Positions 7,421 through 14,832 of a stretch of 33,714 nt of DNA are shown here, one piece after another. The stretch comes from Actinomadura soli (lineage in GTDB: Bacteria; Actinomycetota; Actinomycetes; Streptosporangiales; Streptosporangiaceae): NCBI RefSeq assembly GCF_005889715.1, contig NZ_VCKW01000068.1:1-33714 (forward strand). Reading direction: 5' to 3'. Each line of letters begins with the position of its first letter. Position 1 is the first letter of the stretch. Under the pieces are notes generated by a model. That model was not told where the DNA came from. It made no database searches and saw nothing but the letters and a program-made list of their open reading frames with translations. The translations under genes were made by a program, and so were the position numbers.

Positions 7421-8386
7421 TCAACAAAGAAAGTCGAACTCGGTTCCGGCGCCGGTCGCGCAGGCCGAACGGTAGGCGGCCCAGCTCACCGCGAGGTCCT
7501 GCCAAGGAAGCCCGACGGGGGCGTAGACCGTGATCTCGCTGCCCTTCACCCGCCCCGGCACCTGGCCGCAGAGCAGGTCACGGAGCGTTCCGGCCGCGTG
7601 CTTAACGTCAAGCCCGGCGCCGGCCAGCACGCCCATCTCCACGGCGAGCGGCACGTCGTCGACGACGACGCGGGCGCCCTCCAGCAGGTCGGCCGACAGC
7701 TCCGCCTTCCCGGGCTCGTCCGCGCCGAGGGAGGTGAGGTGCGTCCCGCGCGTCACGTCCGCGGCGTGCAGGAGCGGGCGGCGCGCCCAGGTCGCCATGA
7801 CGACGATCCCGGCGTCCGCGACGGCGTCGCGCGGGTCCGCCGCGACGGCCACCGCGCCGTCCCCGGACAGGCCGAGCCGCTCGCCGTGCCGCTCGGCGAA
7901 GCCCGCCGCCCGGGCGGCGTCCAGGTCGCAGACGGTGAGGCGGCGCACCTCCCGCAGCTCGGGCAGCCCCCGCATGACCAGCTCCGCCTGCGCCCCGGCG
8001 CCGATCACCGCGACCGCGTCCGCGTCGGGACGGGCCAGCGCGTGCGTGCCGAGCGCGGCGGCGAGCCCGGTCCGCCACGCGGTCACGGTGGCCGAGTCGA
8101 GCTGCGCCAGCAGCTCGCCGGTGCCGAGGTCGTGCAGGCAGACGACGCCGCGCAGCGCGGGCCGGCTGCCCGGGAACTTGGCGTTGACCTTCACCGTGTA
8201 GGCGGGGATCTCCTCGATCAGGCCGGGCAGCAGCGCCGTCGCGGTGCCCTGGCCGGGCAGCCTGCCCACCACCCGCCGCGCCACGGCCGCGCCCTCCCCG
8301 GCCATGAAGCCGCGGCGCAGCGCGTCCAGGCAGCCGGCGGGGTCGAGGAGCGCTTCAAGGTCGGAACGGGTCAAAAGGAGCGTCAC
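7421..8386 (-). CDS. Ornithine cyclodeaminase / mu-crystallin family protein
   Basis: A 321-aa NAD(P)-dependent enzyme of the OCD/mu-crystallin/alanine dehydrogenase family. The N-terminal catalytic lobe has VKVNAKFPGSRPALRG, with the family's substrate lysine region, and a conserved DSATVTAWRTGLAAALG segment. The Rossmann motif VIGAGAQAE and the following acidic DLDAARA bind the nucleotide. The C-terminal GADEPGKAEL and DDVPLAVEMG segments also fit. Start: GTG at 8386 with GGGAG upstream; an ATG at 8488 would add 34 residues unlike the family. Members make proline from ornithine, alanine from pyruvate, or reduce cyclic imines, and the sequence does not tell which. It stands alone, with no link to the lanthipeptide genes beyond proximity. 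Confidence 0.88.
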   Translation of the reverse strand: MTLLLTRSDLEALLDPAGCLDALRRGFMAGEGAAVARRVVGRLPGQGTATALLPGLIEEIPAYTVKVNAKFPGSRPALRGVVCLHDLGTGELLAQLDSATVTAWRTGLAAALGTHALARPDADAVAVIGAGAQAELVMRGLPELREVRRLTVCDLDAARAAGFAERHGERLGLSGDGAVAVAADPRDAVADAGIVVMATWARRPLLHAADVTRGTHLTSLGADEPGKAELSADLLEGARVVVDDVPLAVEMGVLAGAGLDVKHAAGTLRDLLCGQVPGRVKGSEITVYAPVGLPWQDLAVSWAAYRSACATGAGTEFDFLC

Positions 8387-8580
8387 CGGACCATTCTCCC
8401 GTCCCGGCCATCGCGGCGTCACTACCGCGACGCCTCCGCCATTGGGACGAATGCGCCCGGTGAGGCAATTGGTCCATTGAACGAGCACCTTTTTCGACGT
8501 TCTGAGAGCCCCAATCGACCGACCGGCCCCGCCGCGATCACGGTCACCGTCACGGTCTGGTGGACGTATAGCAACTTATT

Positions 8581-8610
8581 GTGACAATTCTCGCCCCACT
8601 GGTTTGTCAC
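8581..8610 (+). promoter_or_regulatory. GTGACAA-N16-TTGTCAC dyad upstream of protease 1
   Basis: Perfect 7-bp arms GTGACAA (8581-8587) and TTGTCAC (8604-8610). The same GTGAC-N20-GTCAC arrangement, at the same spacing and followed by a T-rich tract and CTTACG, occurs upstream of the neighbouring protease gene. A shared operator or activator site is the simplest reading. Confidence 0.6.
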
Positions 8611-8663
8611 CTTTTTGCCTTACGCCGTCTTCGGCATTCTTTCAGCATGACCGTGACCTCCGA

Positions 8664-8679
8664 CGCACCGTCCGGTGCG
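8664..8679 (+). promoter_or_regulatory. Leader hairpin upstream of protease 1 RBS
   Basis: CGCACCGTCCGGTGCG is a self-complementary 16-mer (6-bp stem with a 4-nt loop in RNA) ending 20 nt before the GTG start. A GCACC/GGTGC hairpin sits at the equivalent place before the second protease, suggesting a conserved 5' UTR element. Confidence 0.45.
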
Positions 8680-8699
8680 CCCGCTCCCTTGGAGGCACC

Positions 8700-9395
8700 G
8701 TGAAACCCCTGCCCGCGCGTGCGCGCGCCACCGCCGCCGCGGCGGCGGCCGGGCTCCTGGCGGCCTCGCTCGCCACCGCCCCCGCCGCGCACGCGTCCGA
8801 CCCCGCGACCGCTTCGGCCGCCGCGCCCCTCAGCCAGGCCGCCCTGGGCGGCGACGCCATCCACACCGCCGGAACCCGCTGCGTGCTGGGCTTCAACCTC
8901 AGGAAAGGGGACGCCTACTACTTCGTGACGGCGGGGCACTGCGCCCGGACCGGCGGCACCTGGACCGACGCCTCCGGAGGGACGCTCGGCGTCACCGGCG
9001 GCAGCAGCTTCCCCGGCAACGACTACGGCATCGTCCGGTACACCTCCCCTCCGGGGGACACGCGGGGCGGCGTCAGAGTGAACGGCGAGTTCTACGACAT
9101 CATCGGCGTCGCCACCGCGCAGGTCGGCCGGCCGGTGACCGTCACCTCCCCCTCCGGCACCCGGACCGGCCAGGTCAGGGCGCTGAACCAGACGGTGAAC
9201 CACCCGGAGGGCACCGTCGGCGGGCTGATCCGCATCTCGGTGTGCGCCCAGCCGGGCGACAGCGGCGCACCGGTCTTCGCCGACCACCTCGCCATCGGGA
9301 TCCTCGTGGGCGGCGACGGCCGCTGCCCCGGGGGGACGTCGTTCGTCCAGCCCATCGGCGAGCCGCTCGACGCCTACGGATTGGAGGTCTACTGA
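8700..9395 (+). CDS. Secreted S1 (streptogrisin-like) serine protease without pro-domain
   Basis: A 231-aa secreted chymotrypsin-fold protease. A signal peptide with basic start and Ala/Leu core ends near AHA (residue 32). A sequence like mature streptogrisin then begins almost at once (LGGDAIHTAGTRCVLGFN, from about 48). Catalytic triad: H80 (TAGHC), D108 (GNDYG), S188 (GDSGAP); cysteines flank as in the family. Two oddities stand out. The alpha-lytic-type pro-domain that normally folds these enzymes is absent, and the invariant GDSGG reads GDSGA. GTG 8700 follows TTGGAGG; earlier starts would destroy the signal peptide. Its neighbour at 9594 is a paralogue with a full pro-region, possibly supplying folding in trans. 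Substrate unknown. Confidence 0.9.
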   Translation: MKPLPARARATAAAAAAGLLAASLATAPAAHASDPATASAAAPLSQAALGGDAIHTAGTRCVLGFNLRKGDAYYFVTAGHCARTGGTWTDASGGTLGVTGGSSFPGNDYGIVRYTSPPGDTRGGVRVNGEFYDIIGVATAQVGRPVTVTSPSGTRTGQVRALNQTVNHPEGTVGGLIRISVCAQPGDSGAPVFADHLAIGILVGGDGRCPGGTSFVQPIGEPLDAYGLEVY

Positions 9396-9468
9396 CCGCT
9401 GCCGTTTCGCTCCCAATGGTCCGGTACAAGCCGCTTTTTCCTGTGCTGACCATGGACCCACCGTCAGG

Positions 9469-9498
9469 GTGACAAACGCTCTGTCCTGAATTGGTCAC
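9469..9498 (+). promoter_or_regulatory. GTGAC-N20-GTCAC dyad upstream of protease 2
   Basis: GTGAC (9469-9473, extended GTGACAA) and GTCAC (9494-9498) have exactly the spacing of the site upstream of protease 1; the right arm has one change in the extended match. A T-rich tract and CTTACG follow in both copies, so the control region was duplicated with the gene. Confidence 0.6.
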
Positions 9499-9554
9499 TT
9501 TCTGCGTCTTACGTCTGCCTTGACATTTCCATCACGATGTCCAGGACCTCCGGT

Positions 9555-9569
9555 GCACCAGCAGGGTGC
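9555..9569 (+). promoter_or_regulatory. Leader hairpin upstream of protease 2 RBS
   Basis: GCACC (9555-9559) and GGTGC (9565-9569) can pair with a 5-nt loop. Its position and arm sequence correspond to the 8664-8679 hairpin of the paralogue, and both follow a shared GACCTCCG tract (with ACC/ACG variation). Confidence 0.4.
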
Positions 9570-9593
9570 GCCCAACCCCCCGTGGAGGCATAG

Positions 9594-10664
9594 TTGAAGA
9601 TCACCAAGAGGCGTGTGCTCACCGTCGCCGTTCCCACGGCGACGGCAGCTCTCGTGGCGGGCTCCCTCGCCATCGCTCCCACCACGTCCGCGGCGTCGGC
9701 CGCAGCTCCCGTGGCCGCCGCCGCCCCCGCCGGTCCCGGCGAGGTGTCGACGACGCTCGCCAAGCAGCTCGGCGCCCGCTCCGCGGGCTCCTACCTGAAG
9801 GACGGCAAGCTCGTCGTCACGGTGACCGACGCCAAGGCCGCGCAGACCGTGCGCGACGCGGGCGCCGTCCCGCGGACCGTCGCGCGCAACGGCTCGTACC
9901 TGAAGAAGGTCATGTCCGCGCTCAAGCAGGACGCGACGATCCCGGGCACCGCCTGGGCGGTCGACCCTGCCGCCAACCAGGTGCTGCTCACGCTGGACAG
10001 CACCGTCACCGGCGCGAAGCTGCAGAAGGTCAAGGCCGCCGCGGCCAAGCACGGCGCGGCCGTCAGGACCGAGCAGGTCGCCGGGAAGTTCCAGAAGTTC
10101 ACGCTCGGCGGCGAGGCGATCCGCACCGGCGGATCCCGCTGCTCGCTGGGCTTCAACGTCAAGAAGGGAAGCGAGTACTACTTCATCACCGCCGGGCACT
10201 GCACGAACATCGGCTCGACGTGGACCGACAGCTCCGGGCGGACGCTCGGCACCGTCTCGGGCAGCAGCTTCCCCGGTAACGACTACGGCATCGTCAAGTA
10301 CTCGTCCACGCCCGCGGACACCCAGGGCGCCGTCAGCCTGTACGGCCAGGGCACCCGGGACATCACCAGCGCCGGCAACGCCACGGTCGGGCAGCAGGTC
10401 ACGCGCAGCGGCAGCACCACCCAGGTGCACAGCGGCTCCGTCAACGCGCTCAACCAGACGGTGAACTACCAGGAGGGCAGCGTCAGCGGCCTGATCCGCA
10501 CCAACGTGTGCGCCGAGCCGGGCGACAGCGGCGGCTCGCTTATCGCCGGGGCCGTCGCGGTCGGCCTGACCTCCGGCGGCAGCGGCAACTGCTCGTCCGG
10601 CGGGACGACGTTCTTCCAGCCCGTCACCGAGCCGATGCAGGTGTACGGCGTCGAGATCTACTGA
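9594..10664 (+). CDS. Secreted S1 (streptogrisin/alpha-lytic-like) serine protease with pro-domain
   Basis: A 356-aa pre-pro-protease. A signal peptide (about 1-35) is followed by a pro-region (about 50-168; e.g. AWAVDPAANQVLLTLDSTVTGA), typical of alpha-lytic-type folding chaperone domains, which is autocleaved. The mature part starts near LGGEAIRTGG (171) and is about 186 aa, the usual streptogrisin size. Triad: H202 (TAGHC), D230 (GNDYG), S312 (GDSGGS), with paired cysteines. The start is a TTG at 9594 in the sequence GTGGAGGCATAGTTG. It is the only start between a good ribosome site and the signal peptide. The gene is a tandem paralogue of the one before it. A strong terminator follows. 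Confidence 0.93.
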   Translation: MKITKRRVLTVAVPTATAALVAGSLAIAPTTSAASAAAPVAAAAPAGPGEVSTTLAKQLGARSAGSYLKDGKLVVTVTDAKAAQTVRDAGAVPRTVARNGSYLKKVMSALKQDATIPGTAWAVDPAANQVLLTLDSTVTGAKLQKVKAAAAKHGAAVRTEQVAGKFQKFTLGGEAIRTGGSRCSLGFNVKKGSEYYFITAGHCTNIGSTWTDSSGRTLGTVSGSSFPGNDYGIVKYSSTPADTQGAVSLYGQGTRDITSAGNATVGQQVTRSGSTTQVHSGSVNALNQTVNYQEGSVSGLIRTNVCAEPGDSGGSLIAGAVAVGLTSGGSGNCSSGGTTFFQPVTEPMQVYGVEIY

Positions 10665-10692
10665 TCCGCTGATCTCGAACGGCACCCCAGAA

Positions 10693-10734
10693 GGCGGGCC
10701 GCCTCCGCACGGACTCCCGTGGAGGCGGCCCGCC
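10693..10734. terminator. Strong terminator between converging genes
   Basis: Arms 10693-10706 and 10721-10734 pair perfectly over 14 bp, with further ACGG/CCGT pairing inside after a 2-nt bulge, and CTTT follows. It sits between the end of protease 2 (rightward) and the end of the thioesterase gene (leftward) and probably serves both. Confidence 0.85.
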
Positions 10735-10746
10735 GCTTTCCCCTGC

Positions 10747-11484
10747 TCAGGGTGCGGCGGGGACTTCGAGGGCGCGCAGGATCCGCGCGATGACGTCCCG
10801 CTGGCGTTCCATCAGGTAGAAGTGGTCGCCGGGCAGGACGGTGAGCGCGAACGGCCCGTCGGTGACGTCCGACCAGCCGGCGGCCTGCTCCTCGGTCACA
10901 TGCGGGTCGGCGTCCCCGATGATGGCGGTGACCGGGACGGCCAGCCGGGCGCCCGCCCGGTGCGCGTAGTTCTCGATCAGCGCGAAGTCGTTCCGGACGT
11001 AGGGCAGGACCAGCTCGCGCAGCTCCGGGTCGCGCAGCGCCTCGGCGTCGGTGCCGCCGAGCTTCAGCATCTCCTCGACCAGGGCGTCGTCGTCCCCCTC
11101 GGAGACGCGGTCGTCGCCGCGGTCGTGCGGCGGGCGCGCGCCGGACGCGAACAGGTGCACGGGGGCGATGCCCCGCTCCTGCAGCAGGCGCGCCACCTCG
11201 TACGCCAGGACGGCGCCCATGCTGTGCCCGAACAGCGCGATCGGACGGTCGGCCAGCGGCGCCATCGCCCCGGCGACGAGGCGGGCGACCTGGTGCGCGT
11301 CGGCGATGAGCGCGTCCGCCATCCGGTCGGCGCGTCCCGGGTACTGGACGGCGTGCACCTCGACGGCCGGGTTGATCTCCTTGGCCCACGGCCGGTAGAA
11401 CACCGCGGACCCGCCCGCGTGCGGAAGGCAGAACAGCCGCAGCGACGCCCAGGGACGGCTCTCGGCGCAGCGGAACCAGGTCAC
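10747..11484 (-). CDS. Type II thioesterase (alpha/beta hydrolase)
   Basis: A 245-aa stand-alone thioesterase of the kind that clears mis-primed or stalled acyl groups from NRPS or PKS carrier proteins. Family marks: RLFCLPHAGGSAVFYRPW near the start, YPGRADRM, the nucleophile serine in FGHSMGAVLAYEVA, aspartate in IIGDADPHV and histidine in LPGDHFYL. GTG 11484 is preceded by GGAGGAG at 7 nt; an in-frame ATG at 11550 would add 22 unrelated residues. No NRPS or PKS gene is present in the window, so it is an orphan editing enzyme or serves a cluster elsewhere. Confidence 0.9.
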   Translation of the reverse strand: MTWFRCAESRPWASLRLFCLPHAGGSAVFYRPWAKEINPAVEVHAVQYPGRADRMADALIADAHQVARLVAGAMAPLADRPIALFGHSMGAVLAYEVARLLQERGIAPVHLFASGARPPHDRGDDRVSEGDDDALVEEMLKLGGTDAEALRDPELRELVLPYVRNDFALIENYAHRAGARLAVPVTAIIGDADPHVTEEQAAGWSDVTDGPFALTVLPGDHFYLMERQRDVIARILRALEVPAAP

Positions 11485-11606
11485 GTGATCACTCCTCCTC
11501 GCGGCGGCGGACGCGCCGGTCTCCGCCGCCACCCTAAAGCCCCGGCGCACCGGCGCCCGAACGCGATGCGGTCCCGGACGCGAGGCGGCTTCGAACGCGA
11601 GGCGGC

Positions 11607-11632
11607 CCCGGGCGCCCGCGAGGACGCCCGGG
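11607..11632 (-). terminator. Hairpin downstream of the large secreted protein gene
   Basis: CCCGGGCG (11607-11614) and CGCCCGGG (11625-11632) form a perfect 8-bp stem with a 10-nt loop, 17 nt past the stop of the leftward gene at 11649. There is no U-run on the transcribed side. Confidence 0.5.
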
Positions 11633-11648
11633 ACCGCGGAGCCTGGCG

Positions 11649-13310
11649 TCAGCGCAGGCCGTAGGCGCGGGTCACGGTCTGTTGCACCGAGTTCCCGGAG
11701 CCGTCGGAGGCGTTGAAGCGCAGGGCCACAAAGCCGTTGTGCGTGAAGGGATGGGCGACATTGGCGGTCCAGCGGTCGGTGCCGCCGGCGGTCAGCGGCA
11801 CGGTGACCCAGCTGGCGCCGTCGTTGAAGGACGCCTGCAGCGAGATCGAGGTCACCGCGGACCCGCCCGTGGCGCGCTCCACGGCGACGGTCAGCGGGAA
11901 CGTCCTGCCGGACGGCGCGCGGCCGCTGCTGTCGTAGGCGCCGGTGATGCGCGGCTGGAGCAGGCGGTGCTGGTTCTCGAACGGGTCACCGGGCCGTTCG
12001 GCGGACGTGAACGTCCACCGCGCGTCGATGCTCTTGACGTACCTCGACCAGCCGGTGTTCCGCTGCGTGGACATGACCGCCTGGAAGGTGGCGGACTCGG
12101 GCGGCACCGCGAAGTCGCCGGCCAGGGGGTTGGTGCTCACGCCGACCAGCTGCCCGTTGCGGTACAGGGTGACCGTGCCGGTCGTCCCCCTGGTGGTGTT
12201 GCCGCTGAGGTTCTCGTTGCCCTGCTGGCCCGTGTCGGTCACCAGCGGGCGGACGAAGATCGTCCCCTCCCCGTGCCCGACGCTCACGGTGGGGCCGAAC
12301 GCGGCCTTGTTGAACGTCTCGGAATGGGTGCCCCCCGCGGTGTACGCGCGGAACGCGGTCTGGTTCTCCGGCACCTGGACGGTGTCCAGGTTGTAGAAGT
12401 AGCTCCCCTTCCACCTCACGCCGTTCGCGGTGTAGTACACCTGCTTCGTGCTCGGCGCGCTGGCGGGGATCGTCAGCCCCAGCGTCTCTCCGCCGATGCC
12501 GTCGAAGTCGATGAGCGAGGCGTTGGGGCCGACGCCCTCGGAGGGCAGCCCCTGGGACGCGTAGGTCGTGTTCACCAGCGCCAGGCTGCTCTGGGTCGCG
12601 GTGAACGTCAGGTTCGCGGGGATGCGGCCGGTCGTCGCGAACGCCAGCTTGTACGCGCGGGTGTTCGCCGGCTCGGTCTTGGCCTCCGCGTAGGTGAAGT
12701 GGTACGGCCGGGTGGTGGTGGCCGACGGCCAGGCGCGCAGGCTCGTCTCGGGCCTGCCGCTCACGGTCGCGGAGATCTCCTGCCCCGCGATCGTCTGGAT
12801 GATCTGGGCGTGGCTGTGGAACTCGGTCGCGGTCGCCGAGGGGCTGACCGACTGGATCTCCGTGGCCGTCCGGGCGTCCAGGGTGAGATCGACGTCACCG
12901 GCCACGGTCAGCGTGGGGTTGCCGTAGAGGGCGAGGTCCCGCGGCGCGAAGGGGTCGCCCGTGAGGACGATCCCGGTCAGGCTGTAGTCCCCGGCCGGGA
13001 CGACGCCGGTGAGCGTGGCGGCGGACTCGGTGAGCGGGTACTCCGCGCCGGTCGCCAGGTCGATCAGGCTGGCCAGGGGCGCCACCGCTTGGCCGTCCAG
13101 GTCGATGCCGCGGAGCGTGATCGCGTGGTCGGCCGCCGCGACGGCGCGCGCGGGGGCCTTGGTCTTGCTGTGTCCTAGCTTGAAGTGGGGCCCGGACAGA
13201 AGACCGCGAGTCGGTGACTCCTTGGGCCCTTGGGCCGCGGCCGTCTGTACGGGGACGAGTAACGCCGCGAGTGCGGCAACACTGATCAGGGCTGTTCTCC
13301 AGCGCCTCAC
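11649..13310 (-). CDS. Large secreted beta-rich protein, S8-protease tail-like, no catalytic domain
   Basis: A 553-aa exported protein of unknown function. A signal peptide (VRRWRTALISVAALAALL, cleavage near TAAAQ) is followed by Thr/Ser/Gly-rich, beta-strand-like sequence throughout. About 60-150 looks like a carboxypeptidase-regulatory/Ig-like repeat (LTGVVPAGDYSLTGIVLTG). The C-terminus (SLQASFNDGASWVTVPLT to FVALRFNASDGSGNSVQQTVTRAYGLR) resembles, from memory, the C-terminal region of actinobacterial subtilisin-like (S8) secreted proteases. No D-H-S triad (GTxxAG or GTSM context) was found, so it seems to be such a tail without its protease. Start GTG 13310 follows AAGGGA; codons further upstream are not signal-like. 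It is probably extracellular. Confidence 0.8.
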   Translation of the reverse strand: MRRWRTALISVAALAALLVPVQTAAAQGPKESPTRGLLSGPHFKLGHSKTKAPARAVAAADHAITLRGIDLDGQAVAPLASLIDLATGAEYPLTESAATLTGVVPAGDYSLTGIVLTGDPFAPRDLALYGNPTLTVAGDVDLTLDARTATEIQSVSPSATATEFHSHAQIIQTIAGQEISATVSGRPETSLRAWPSATTTRPYHFTYAEAKTEPANTRAYKLAFATTGRIPANLTFTATQSSLALVNTTYASQGLPSEGVGPNASLIDFDGIGGETLGLTIPASAPSTKQVYYTANGVRWKGSYFYNLDTVQVPENQTAFRAYTAGGTHSETFNKAAFGPTVSVGHGEGTIFVRPLVTDTGQQGNENLSGNTTRGTTGTVTLYRNGQLVGVSTNPLAGDFAVPPESATFQAVMSTQRNTGWSRYVKSIDARWTFTSAERPGDPFENQHRLLQPRITGAYDSSGRAPSGRTFPLTVAVERATGGSAVTSISLQASFNDGASWVTVPLTAGGTDRWTANVAHPFTHNGFVALRFNASDGSGNSVQQTVTRAYGLR

Positions 13311-13470
13311 CGTAATTCCCTTCTGTTCGATGACAGAGGTCGTGTGAGTGGGCGCAGAACTGGATGGAGAAATCCTCGGAAGGATCACCTGCGGGGAGTT
13401 CCGTCCCGGATTACAGGACGACCATATACTCGATCTTGGACCAGCAGGCGTGGCATAACTCACATCGGTG

Positions 13471-14385
13471 TCAGAGTTCGATGACCACTTTGCCGGGAAT
13501 GCCGTTATTTTTGGCTTGGAACGCTGCACGCGTCTCGGCCAGGGGATAGACCGCCCCGACATGGGCGCGCAGCTCCCCCGACCCGGCCCGCTCCGCCAGC
13601 TCGGTGAGCTGGTCGCGGTCCGGCTCGACGATGAAGAAGACGGCGCGTCCGTTTTCGGGCCGGAGCGGGGGCGGCGCCGTGATCGAGACGAGCGCACCTC
13701 CTACCTTGACCCTGCCCGCCGACTGGGCGAGCAGCTCGCCGCCGATGGTGTCGAAGATCAGATCGACCGGCCCGGCGGCCTCGTCGAGGCCCTGCTTCTC
13801 CAGGTCGACGAAGGTGTGCGCGCTCATCTCCATGGCGAGATCGGCGGCCCGTCCCCGCCCGGTGGCGATGACGTGCGCCCCGGCCTGACGAGCCAGCTGG
13901 ACGGCCAGGACTCCGGTCCCGCCCCCGGCGCCGTGGACCATGACCGTCTGCCCGGCCTCCAGGCGGCCGTGCACGAAGAGCCCCTGCCAGGCCGTCAGCC
14001 CCGACAGCGGCAGCGCAGCAGCGCCGGTGAACGTGAGGGAGGGCGGCATCGCGGCGAGGTTCCGCGCCTCCACCGCCACGTACTCGGCCGCCGCGCCGTC
14101 GCGGTGCCAGTCGGTCAGGCCGAAGACGCGGTCGCCCACGGCGAACCCGGTGGTCCCGTACCTGACCTCGGTCACCTCTCCGGCGACGTCGTGCGCGGGG
14201 ATGGACGGCGTCCGGTCCCGTCCGGCGCGGTCGACCCAGGTGCCGGGCCAGTCGAGCTCGTCCGGGACGAAACCTGCCGCGCGCACCCGTACCACGACGT
14301 CACCGGTGGCCGCGTGCGGCAGCGGCGCGTCCTCCACGACGAGCCCGTCGCTGCCGCCGCGCTCATGAATCCGTACCGCTCTCAT
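13471..14385 (-). CDS. NADP-dependent zinc-independent oxidoreductase (quinone reductase-like, MDR)
   Basis: 304-aa medium-chain dehydrogenase/reductase. The N-terminal GroES-like domain has MRAVRIHERGG, IPAHDVAGEV and GFAVGDRVFGL. The nucleotide-binding motif is HGAGGGTGVLAVQLAR, followed by ATGRGRAADLA, whose basic residues favour NADPH. The C-terminal sequence (ETRAAFQAKNNGIPGKVVIEL) is typical of the quinone oxidoreductase subgroup. The structural zinc cysteines are absent. ATG 14385 is the natural start. It is transcribed alone, with a large imperfect hairpin immediately upstream. The substrate is unknown; quinones or enones are usual. Confidence 0.92.
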   Translation of the reverse strand: MRAVRIHERGGSDGLVVEDAPLPHAATGDVVVRVRAAGFVPDELDWPGTWVDRAGRDRTPSIPAHDVAGEVTEVRYGTTGFAVGDRVFGLTDWHRDGAAAEYVAVEARNLAAMPPSLTFTGAAALPLSGLTAWQGLFVHGRLEAGQTVMVHGAGGGTGVLAVQLARQAGAHVIATGRGRAADLAMEMSAHTFVDLEKQGLDEAAGPVDLIFDTIGGELLAQSAGRVKVGGALVSITAPPPLRPENGRAVFFIVEPDRDQLTELAERAGSGELRAHVGAVYPLAETRAAFQAKNNGIPGKVVIEL

Positions 14386-14386
14386 G

Positions 14387-14437
14387 GGTACCCCGTCTCA
14401 TCGTCCTGGACCTGTGTCCCCAGGGAGACGACGTACC
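14387..14437. promoter_or_regulatory. Imperfect inverted repeat upstream of the MDR oxidoreductase
   Basis: GGTAC-N3-GTCTC (14387-14399) is mirrored by GAGAC-N3-GTACC (14425-14437), and inside them CCTGG/CCAGG can also pair. The element begins 2 nt before the oxidoreductase's ATG on the upstream side. It may be an operator or a structured leader affecting translation. Confidence 0.45.
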
Positions 14438-14501
14438 CCCCACCCGCGTGACAGCTCGGGCGAAAACAGATAGAACGCCCGGGAACGGGCACGGGTCGGG
14501 T

Positions 14502-14744
14502 ATGGATGAGCGAGATGAACGGCGTGGGGACGTTCAGGAGCTGACGGACTTCGAGCTGATCGTGTACGAGACCGTGGCGGAGATCGACAAGGACGGCGGG
14601 GCGGCGGACTTCGACACGATCGGGCGGCTCGTGGGCGGGCCCGAGGAGGACCTGTGGGCCGCGCTCGGGCATCTGGTGTCGATCAACCACGTGCACTCCA
14701 CCCCGAAGGGGTACGTGCTCGGGCCGCACGACTGGGCGCCCTGA
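14502..14744 (+). CDS. Small hypothetical protein, winged-helix-like
   Basis: 80 aa, acidic, no signal or membrane segment. The pattern FELIVYETVAEIDKDGGAADFDTIGRLVGGPEEDLWAALGHLVSINHVHSTPKGYVLGP looks like a three-helix bundle plus a two-strand wing, as in small transcription-related or adaptor winged-helix proteins. The start at ATG 14502 was chosen because homology-like, well-ordered sequence begins there; an in-frame start at 14448 adds a polar 18-residue tail. It lies 88 nt upstream of the acyl-CoA dehydrogenase. Function unknown. Confidence 0.7.
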   Translation: MDERDERRGDVQELTDFELIVYETVAEIDKDGGAADFDTIGRLVGGPEEDLWAALGHLVSINHVHSTPKGYVLGPHDWAP

Positions 14745-14832
14745 CCGCGTCCCGCTGGCCGGGAACCGCCGGTGAGGCGGGCGGCGGACCTGCGGCAGGA
14801 TGGCCGCGGTACCAGCGTGGGGAGGCCGCGGG

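Larger units (their letters stand above)
8387..8699. other. Divergent intergenic region before the protease pair
   Basis: 313 nt between the cyclodeaminase-family gene (leftward) and the first protease gene (rightward). It holds the start region of the former, an AT-rich stretch around 8560-8590, the GTGACAA/TTGTCAC dyad and the leader hairpin listed separately. No further gene was seen. Confidence 0.6.

Noticed and set aside
11485..11550. Longer start for the thioesterase
   Set aside because: The extra 22 residues are unlike the family, and a strong GGAGGAG lies right before GTG 11484.
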